Positions 58,405-64,000 of a DNA stretch of 64,000 nucleotides are shown here, piece by piece. The position numbers and the translations under genes are program-made. Numbering within the stretch: the first letter of the stretch is position 1; the number at the start of each line of letters is the position of its first letter. Source of the DNA: Fulvimonas sp. R45 (lineage in GTDB: Bacteria > Pseudomonadota > Gammaproteobacteria > Xanthomonadales > Rhodanobacteraceae); the NCBI RefSeq assembly GCF_030504985.1, contig NZ_JASERU010000005.1, positions 124,001 to 188,000 on the forward strand, in the 5' to 3' direction. The notes beneath the pieces were generated by a model. The model had not been told where the DNA came from, made no database searches, and worked only from the letters and a program-made list of their open reading frames with translations.

Positions 58405-58890
58405 GTGAACATGTCCATCGCCACCCGCATCTTCTTCCTGCCGGCCCTGCTGGCGCTCCTGCTGCTCGCGCCGGCCCTGCCCGCGCGTCCCGCATCGCCG
58501 GCCGACGGCGGCTACATCGACCTGCAGGTGCCCGACCTGCCCCGCGCCGTGCGGTTCTTCCACGACGTGCTGCACTGCGCGCCGCTGGATGACCCGGACA
58601 CGCGGCAGGCCGCGCTGCTCGATTGCGGCAACGGCACCATCGTCGCCCTGCGGCGCGGAGATTCCGGCTCGCAAGCCGCGGGAGCCCTGGTCACCGACGA
58701 TGCCCGCGCCGCCGCCGCATGGCTGCGCGCGAACCACGTGCGCGTCATCGGCGCGCCGACGCGGGTGGACGTGGGACCGGGCACCACGGAGGTCGTGGTC
58801 ACCTTCCTCGCGCCGTGGGGCCAGCCGCTGCGCCTGGTCAGCCGCGCCGGCGGCAACGATCCCGCCGACGCGCAGCTGGCGGCGCAGTAG
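58405..58890 (+). CDS. Exported VOC-fold (glyoxalase-like) protein
   Basis: A 161-aa protein: signal peptide (ending ...PALPARPASP) and one glyoxalase/bleomycin-resistance fold (YIDLQVPDLPRAVRFFHDVL ... LAPWGQPLRLV). Most VOC enzymes are cytoplasmic, so secretion is unusual. The usual metal-binding His/Glu pattern is not obvious, and activity is unknown. ATG 58411 is an alternative start. Confidence 0.75.
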   Translation: MNMSIATRIFFLPALLALLLLAPALPARPASPADGGYIDLQVPDLPRAVRFFHDVLHCAPLDDPDTRQAALLDCGNGTIVALRRGDSGSQAAGALVTDDARAAAAWLRANHVRVIGAPTRVDVGPGTTEVVVTFLAPWGQPLRLVSRAGGNDPADAQLAAQ

Positions 58891-58956
58891 CGCGGCGCCG
58901 GTACCCGGCGCGGCACGCATCCGCCATCATGGACGGCATCCTCGGAGGAGCCGTCC

Positions 58957-60402
58957 ATGACCACCCTCGTCTTCGTCCACGGCTGGAGCGTCACCAACAC
59001 CGACACCTACGGCCAGATGCCGCAGCGCCTGCAGCAGGCCGCCGCGGCCGCGGGCATGCCGCTGACGCTGGCCGACGTCTGGCTGTCCGAATACGTGAGC
59101 TTCGACGACGTGGTGGGCATGGACGACCTGGTGCGCGCCTTCGACCATGCCCTGCGCGACCTGCACCTCGAAGGGCCCGACTTCGCCTGCGTCACCCATT
59201 CCACCGGCGGCCCGGTGGTGCGCGAATGGCTGCGCGCGCAGCGCGAGCGGCCCGGCCGCTGCAGCACCATCCGGCTCACCCACCTGGTGATGCTGGCGCC
59301 GGCGAACTTCGGCTCGGCGCTGGCGCAGGTCGGCAAGGGCAACCTCGGCAAGCTGAAGTCGTGGCTGGATGGCGTGGAACCCGGCAGGCGCATCCTCGAC
59401 TGGCTGGAACTCGGCAGCCCCGAATCGCTGTCGCTGAACCTGGACTTCATCCACGGCGCCGATCCGTCCGTCGCCGGGCAGTTCCTGTTCGTGCTCACCG
59501 GCGACCGCCCCGACCGCCACTTCTACGACCACCTCGTCAGCTACACCGGCGAGGACGGCTCCGATGGCGTGGTGCGCATCGCCGCCGCCAACCTCAACGC
59601 GCGCCATGCCGTGCTGGCCGTGCAGGACGGAGCGCACGACGGCGATACCGACCTGCTCTCGCTCACCCTGCAGCAGGGTCCGCGCTGCGCGTTCAAGCTG
59701 ATCCCGGATGCCTCGCACTCGGGCACCGCGCACGGCATCCTCGCCAGCGCCGCGCCGGCCACCATCGACGCGATCCTGCGCTGCCTGCGCGTGCGCGCCA
59801 CCGGCGACTACGCCGCGCTGTGCGACGCCTTCGACCAGGAAAACGCCGCCCGCGACGCCGCCAAGGTGGAACTGGAACCCGCCGGCCCGTTCGCCCCGCG
59901 CGTGCACATCCACGATCCGCGCAGCATGGTGATCGTGCGGCTGGGCGACGAGGCCGGCCATCCGCTCGCCGACGCCGGCTGCGTGTTCACCGCCGGGCCC
60001 GAGGCCAGCCCGGACCAAATGCCGCAGGGTTTCATGCAGGACCACCAGCGCAATTCGCGCGATCCGGCCACCGTCACCCTGTTCCTCGACTTCAGCCTGC
60101 TCGCCGGCGACGCCCGCGTGCCCGACCCGCGCAACACGCGCAACACGCTGCGCCCGGCGGTGCCCAGCCACCGCCCCTACGGCGCCATCGTGAAGCCGGC
60201 CGACCTCGCCGGCCTGGTGCACCACGCGCTGGCCAGCAACGTGCCCGGGGACGACCTGTTCGCCATGCTCGGCCCGCACCAGACCACCGTGCTCGACGTG
60301 ATCCTGCCGCGCAAGGTGCACGAGGGCGTGTTCCGCCTCACCCAGGACCGGGCACCGCAGGATTTCAGTGATCCGGCACCCGGGCCCGTGCTGCCCGGAT
60401 GA
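58957..60402 (+). CDS. Alpha/beta-hydrolase with lipase-like THSTGG motif
   Basis: A 481-aa protein with no signal peptide. The N-terminal alpha/beta-hydrolase part has the oxyanion block VFVHGWSVTNTDTYG and a nucleophile elbow T-H-S-T-G-G (about 80) in the style of lipases and phospholipases; D and H of the triad are probably in IPDASHSG (about 250). About 200 further residues form a beta-rich domain I do not recognise. The layout resembles cytoplasmic or type VI-delivered lipases, but no secretion gene is nearby, so the role is open. Confidence 0.7.
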   Translation: MTTLVFVHGWSVTNTDTYGQMPQRLQQAAAAAGMPLTLADVWLSEYVSFDDVVGMDDLVRAFDHALRDLHLEGPDFACVTHSTGGPVVREWLRAQRERPGRCSTIRLTHLVMLAPANFGSALAQVGKGNLGKLKSWLDGVEPGRRILDWLELGSPESLSLNLDFIHGADPSVAGQFLFVLTGDRPDRHFYDHLVSYTGEDGSDGVVRIAAANLNARHAVLAVQDGAHDGDTDLLSLTLQQGPRCAFKLIPDASHSGTAHGILASAAPATIDAILRCLRVRATGDYAALCDAFDQENAARDAAKVELEPAGPFAPRVHIHDPRSMVIVRLGDEAGHPLADAGCVFTAGPEASPDQMPQGFMQDHQRNSRDPATVTLFLDFSLLAGDARVPDPRNTRNTLRPAVPSHRPYGAIVKPADLAGLVHHALASNVPGDDLFAMLGPHQTTVLDVILPRKVHEGVFRLTQDRAPQDFSDPAPGPVLPG

Positions 60403-60404
60403 AG

Positions 60405-60518
60405 CCCCTCTCCCGCTTGCGGGAGAGGGGTTGGGGAGAGGGCCCGGCGACGCCGAAGCAGCACGCTCCGGACACCCCTCTCCGGCCTGCCGGCACCCTC
60501 TCCCCAAAGGGGAGAGGG
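60405..60518. repeat. Intergenic palindromic repeat, GGGAGAGGG family, copy 3
   Basis: Outer hairpins CCCCTCTCCCGC/GCGGGAGAGGGG and CCCTCTCCCC/GGGGAGAGGG enclose TTGGGGAGAGGG. It starts 3 bases after the hydrolase stop. Confidence 0.85.
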
Positions 60519-60567
60519 ATTCACTAGCTGGCGTTTACTCCAGCCATGCCGCGCCGTACCCGCAAAA

Positions 60568-60679
60568 CCACTCTCCCGCTTGCGGGAGAGTGGTTGGGGA
60601 GGGCCTGGCGATGCCGAAGCACCACGCTCCGGACACCCTCTCCTGCCTTGCCGGCACCCTCTCCCCGGAGGAGAGAGGG
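60568..60679. repeat. Intergenic palindromic repeat, GGGAGAGGG family, copy 4
   Basis: A diverged neighbour of copy 3 (CCACTCTCCCGC/GCGGGAGAGTGG at the left). The two are separated by 49 bases and share the central GACGCCGAAGCA/GATGCCGAAGCA stretch, suggesting local duplication. Confidence 0.8.
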
Positions 60680-60696
60680 ATCCACTCGCCGGCGTT

Positions 60697-61029
60697 TCAG
60701 GACGTGCAACCCTTGCCGTGCGGGCCATGGAAGCCCTTGGCCTTGGCGGCGTCCTCGTCCAGGTACTTGCCGTGCTTGGTGCGGCCGTACCACTTGTCGC
60801 CGACGCAGTGGTAGACCTTGCTGCCGGCGTTGACCCAGACCTTGCCCGGGCCGCCGCCGGGCGCCGCCTCGGCGGCCGGCTTCGTCCAATCCATCGAATG
60901 TTTCTTCGCGTGCCGGACGCCAGCCTGGCTGGCCGGGGCCGCGGCCGGCGCATCGGCCTGCTGCGCGCAGGCCAGGGGAGCCGCCAGCAGAGCGGCGGAC
61001 AGGACGGTGATCAAACCGAGTGATTTCAT
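60697..61029 (-). CDS. Small secreted protein with VYHC...GKGC motif
   Basis: A 110-aa protein with a signal peptide (MKSLGLITVLSAALLAAPLA, then CAQQ). Its C-terminal part KVWVNAGSKVYHCVGDKWYG, followed by a Lys-rich KAKGFHGPHGKGC, resembles small periplasmic proteins common in proteobacteria whose function is unknown. Two Cys remain in the mature part, possibly a disulfide. ATG 61029 follows GGAGGAGAACG. Confidence 0.75.
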   Translation of the reverse strand: MKSLGLITVLSAALLAAPLACAQQADAPAAAPASQAGVRHAKKHSMDWTKPAAEAAPGGGPGKVWVNAGSKVYHCVGDKWYGRTKHGKYLDEDAAKAKGFHGPHGKGCTS

Positions 61030-61214
61030 TGCGACGTTCTCCTCCATGGTTTCCTTGTCATCGTGACGGGCCGCGATGCGCCGCCCCGCTCCGTGCGGTG
61101 GACGCAAGGCCGTGACGCTCCGTCACGCCGTCGCGGGCATCGCCTTGTGCGAGTGCCCGCGACGAAAACTATGGAGAAAAGAAGCGCCGCCGTCGAGTCG
61201 GCCGGCGCCTACGC

Positions 61215-62870
61215 TCAGGGGCTCGCCGCGCCCACGGGCTTGAGCTTCGAATGCGGACGCGCCACGGCGTACATCGCCCAGCTGATCTGCTTCAACAACC
61301 CATTGCGGTCCTCGCCGATGCGGTACAGGTCGAAGTGCGTGCGGTCCGGGATGAAGCGGATGTCGGACTTCGCGTGCAGGCCATCCAGCACCGCCTTCAG
61401 CCGGTGCGCGGCGCCGTCCAGGTAGAAGGTGTCGGCGGTGCCCACGTAGAGGTGGATCTTGCCGTCGAGGTACGGCTTCAACTCGGGCCAGTGGTGCTGC
61501 AGGCGGTAGGCGATGTCGTAGTGGTCGCGCCAGTAGTCCACCACCGCCGGATCGACGTCGCCGGTGTCGCGATCGAACATCGGCTCGGGGCGACCATCCT
61601 TGCCCCTGGGCGAGAACACCCACTCGAACGAGGCCAACTGCCCGCCGTAGGGGCCGAACACGCGCTCCAGCTGCGCGAACTGCTGGAAGGTGGCCAGCAC
61701 CTTGCCCTTGTCGCGCACCAGCGGATACGGCGTGCCGTCGGGCCTGCGGTAGACGTTGGCGTGCGGCGCGTACAGGTCCACGCCGGTGAAGTCGTGGAAG
61801 TCGCTGGGGTCGGGCGAGGTGGACCAGGTGCCGCCGAAGATCTCCGGGTAGCGCGTCTGCAGCCACAGCGTGGCCCAGCCGCCCGAGGAATGGCCCTGCA
61901 GGAAACGGCCGCTGGGCTTCGCGTCCATGCGGTAGGTTTTTTCAAGCTGCGGGATCAGCTCGGTGGTGAGCGCCATGCCCCACGGCCCGTTGTTCACCGA
62001 GTCGGCGAATTCATGCGTGCCGGTGGGGCTGGACTCGTCCAGGAACACCCAGATCATCGGCGGCATCTCGCCCTTGGCCATCGCCGCGTACACGTTCACC
62101 AAGCTGCCGATCACGCGGTCATTGTTGCCGCCGAAGCCCTGCGTGTAATACACGACGGGGTACGTGGCCTTCGCCTTCGCGTCGTAGTCCGGCGGCAGCA
62201 GCACGCGGCCGCGCATATGGACCGGCCGGCCCCAGAACGCGGTGAGCGCCGGGCTGGTGAAGTCGATGTCGCGCGCGTGCGCGCGCGCCGCCGGCAAGGC
62301 GGCCTGCATCGCCGGCGTGGCCCGGTGGCCGAGCTGCCACGGATCGCGCGCCGGCAGGGTCCGGTCCAGGCTGAGGCCGGGGATCTCCGCGGTGGGCAGG
62401 TGAACCTTCACCACCGGGCTGACCAGGTCGCCCGCGCCACGGCCGCCGTAGTTGTAGTCGTGGTTCACGTCGAGCACGGCCTGCACGTAGTAGTCGCCCG
62501 GCGGCAACTGCGACCAGCCCTGGGGGAACGCCAGGTGGTCGGTGTCGATGTCGACCACCTGGCCCGGCACCAGCCGGCCCACCTCGCGCGCGGCCACCGC
62601 GGTGCGGGTGGGGAAGAACGGGCTGGTATCCACCTCATCCACCTTGCCGCCGGCGTCCTTGTCCTCCGCGGCCTGCGCCTCGGCGCTCTTCGCGTCCTGC
62701 GCGAACAGCAGCAGGCGGCCGGACACCGGCTGCGTTTCGGCGCCGCCGAGTTGCACGTGGAAGTAGCGGTGCGCCGGCGCGGCGGGTCCGGTATCGCGCG
62801 CGAGTGTCGTGCCGGAAAGCAGCAGGCCGCAGCCGAGCAGCGCAGCAAGGATGGGACGGTTTGAACGCAT
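61215..62870 (-). CDS. Exported esterase, enterochelin esterase/esterase D fold
   Basis: A 551-aa protein with a signal peptide (ILAALLGCGLLLSGTTLA) and an N-terminal beta-sandwich (about 35-190). The C-terminal alpha/beta-hydrolase has the nucleophile serine in GRFLQGHSSGGWATLWLQ and the probable histidine in RTHFDLYR. Similar proteins hydrolyse siderophores, glucuronoyl or feruloyl esters, or peptides. It precedes, on the same strand and across a repeat, the serine hydrolase at 63 kb. ATG 62870 was chosen for the signal peptide. Confidence 0.85.
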   Translation of the reverse strand: MRSNRPILAALLGCGLLLSGTTLARDTGPAAPAHRYFHVQLGGAETQPVSGRLLLFAQDAKSAEAQAAEDKDAGGKVDEVDTSPFFPTRTAVAAREVGRLVPGQVVDIDTDHLAFPQGWSQLPPGDYYVQAVLDVNHDYNYGGRGAGDLVSPVVKVHLPTAEIPGLSLDRTLPARDPWQLGHRATPAMQAALPAARAHARDIDFTSPALTAFWGRPVHMRGRVLLPPDYDAKAKATYPVVYYTQGFGGNNDRVIGSLVNVYAAMAKGEMPPMIWVFLDESSPTGTHEFADSVNNGPWGMALTTELIPQLEKTYRMDAKPSGRFLQGHSSGGWATLWLQTRYPEIFGGTWSTSPDPSDFHDFTGVDLYAPHANVYRRPDGTPYPLVRDKGKVLATFQQFAQLERVFGPYGGQLASFEWVFSPRGKDGRPEPMFDRDTGDVDPAVVDYWRDHYDIAYRLQHHWPELKPYLDGKIHLYVGTADTFYLDGAAHRLKAVLDGLHAKSDIRFIPDRTHFDLYRIGEDRNGLLKQISWAMYAVARPHSKLKPVGAASP

Positions 62871-62898
62871 GGTGATCCCCTTTGGTCTGGCCTTTGAG

Positions 62899-63008
62899 CC
62901 CCTCTCCCTGCGGGAGAGGGGTTGGGGTGAGGGTTCGGCCAGCGCGCAATGCACGGCGACGCCGAACCCTCATCCGCCCTTCGGGCACCTTCTCCCGAAG
63001 GGAGAAGG
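62899..63008. repeat. Intergenic palindromic repeat, GGGAGAGGG family, copy 5
   Basis: Left hairpin CCCCTCTCCC/GGGAGAGGGG, inner TTGGGGTGAGGG/CCCTCATCC, and right TTCTCCC/GGGAGAA. It lies between the esterase and the serine hydrolase. Confidence 0.85.
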
Positions 63009-63024
63009 AAAAGCAAACGCTCGC

Positions 63025-64000
63025 TCAGCCCTTCCTTGCGCCGGCCTTCACCGGCGCCAGTCGCAAATCCTGGAAGTCGAAGCTGAAATCGGTGAGCGGC
63101 GAGACCGGCTTCATGCGCACCTCGCGCACGTGGCCGTCGTCGTCCAGCGCGAAGTTGACGAAGGCGTCGGCGTTGAGCGAGCGGTCGTCCCAGCGCACGA
63201 TGAAGGTGTCGTGCTGCCACGGCGTCATCGTGCCGACCAGTTGCTTCGTGTGGCTGAAGCGCAGGCGCAGCTTGCCGCCCTCGTCGCTGACCACGATGTC
63301 GCCGTACCACGGGTCGCGGTAGGTACCGGCGTACTGCGCCAGCGGCAGCGACGGTTTGCTGTGCTTGTCGCGCGCGGCTTCATGCTTGGCCCAGCTGTCG
63401 TCGGCATGGCTCTCGGACAGCTTGACCGCCTTGTCGTAGGCGGCCACCCAGTCGGTCTTGTGCTGCGGGTCGAGGTAGGCGTCGAGCACGCGGTAGGTGA
63501 TGGCGTTGAACGCGGCACCGGACTGCTGGTTGGTCAGCACCACCACGCCCAGGTGCAACTTGGGCACCAGGGTGAGGCGCGAGACGAAGCCCGGCCAGCC
63601 GCCGGTGTGCCAGACCAGCTTCCGGCCCTGGTAGTCGCTGAGGAACCAGCCCTCGCCGTAGCCGGAGAAATCGGGCACCAGCGGCTTCATCTCGGGGACC
63701 GGCGGCTTGCCGGGCGGGATCGGCGTCAGCATGGTCCACATGTCCTCGTGGCTCTTCGCCGAGAACAGCCGCTTGCCGTCCGGCAACTGACCGCCGGCAA
63801 GCTGCACGTTCATCCACTTGGCCAGATCGTGCACGCTGGCATAGATGCCGCCGGCGCCGGGGTCGTTGAGCCAGGCCATCGGCGGCACCGGCTTGACGTC
63901 CTTGAAGTCGTACGGCGCGTGGCCGGTGGCCGCGTCCATGCCGGGCTTGAGGTAGGTGCAGTCGACCAGCGACTCGTCCATGCCGACCGGCTTGAAGATG
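63025..64000 (-). CDS. Serine hydrolase, beta-lactamase family (5' part missing)
   Basis: The frame is open to the right edge of the window, so the N-terminus with the SxxK site is not visible. About 325 C-terminal codons are present: the third motif VWHTGGWPG, the following PKLHLGVVVLTNQ strand, and a C-terminal beta-barrel-like region with YAGTYRDPWYGDIVV, the same DUF3471-type end as the hydrolase at 1.7 kb. ATG 63981 lies inside the domain and is not the true start. Confidence 0.88.
   Translation of the reverse strand, partial: IFKPVGMDESLVDCTYLKPGMDAATGHAPYDFKDVKPVPPMAWLNDPGAGGIYASVHDLAKWMNVQLAGGQLPDGKRLFSAKSHEDMWTMLTPIPPGKPPVPEMKPLVPDFSGYGEGWFLSDYQGRKLVWHTGGWPGFVSRLTLVPKLHLGVVVLTNQQSGAAFNAITYRVLDAYLDPQHKTDWVAAYDKAVKLSESHADDSWAKHEAARDKHSKPSLPLAQYAGTYRDPWYGDIVVSDEGGKLRLRFSHTKQLVGTMTPWQHDTFIVRWDDRSLNADAFVNFALDDDGHVREVRMKPVSPLTDFSFDFQDLRLAPVKAGARKG

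Overview
The window is a 64 kb GC-rich chromosomal segment of a gammaproteobacterium. It is most likely from the Xanthomonadales, family Rhodanobacteraceae (Rhodanobacter/Dyella/Luteibacter type). This is inferred from the very high GC, an Oar-like TonB receptor, a trpG-trpD-trpC cluster followed by a HAD phosphatase, and many short GGGAGAGGG-type palindromic repeats between genes. No rRNA, tRNA, CRISPR array or replication origin was seen.

Region 1 (1-19.1 kb) is a cell-wall peptide and D-amino-acid module. On the minus strand lie serine hydrolases, a VanX-type D-Ala-D-Ala dipeptidase, an M19 dipeptidase, lysA, an Oar-like TonB receptor and an exported transglutaminase-like protein. Divergent from these, on the plus strand, lie a DUF819 membrane protein, an NlpC/P60 peptidase, an L-Ala-D/L-Glu epimerase, a MurR/RpiR regulator, a YkuD-fold protein, a DAACS symporter and a D-arginine-dehydrogenase-like flavoenzyme. 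A TGGAAT-N5-ATTCCA palindrome in the divergent promoter is a plausible operator for the RpiR protein.

Region 2 (19.1-22.7 kb) holds a divergent GH27 alpha-galactosidase and a GH2 glycosidase that share a GntR-like palindrome. Region 3 (22.8-33.6 kb) is an accessory defence island with a hipBA-type pair and a complete type II Wadjet operon, jetABCD (SMC-like plasmid defence), preceded by a perfect 19-bp palindrome. Region 4 (33.6-37.9 kb) is trpGDC, a HAD phosphatase and a MarR-GNAT fusion gene with its own 26-bp palindrome. Region 5 (37.9-39.1 kb) is an IS5-family element sitting inside the remains of another copy of itself.

Region 6 (39.2-52.3 kb) is mostly core genes: ftsK, trxB, a FemAB-like acyltransferase, aat, an HD-GYP protein, ispG, an acetyl-CoA hydrolase/transferase, a cardiolipin-synthase-like PLD protein and xseA. 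Region 7 (52.3-55.8 kb) is the most striking locus: a class II lanthipeptide synthetase (LanM) coupled to two small precursor peptides. Their leaders align without gaps, but their cores are quite different. No transporter, protease or immunity gene is present. Region 8 (56-64 kb) has an aldehyde dehydrogenase, a YdcF-like protein, a VOC protein, a lipase-like hydrolase, a small secreted protein, an esterase and a further serine hydrolase cut by the window end.
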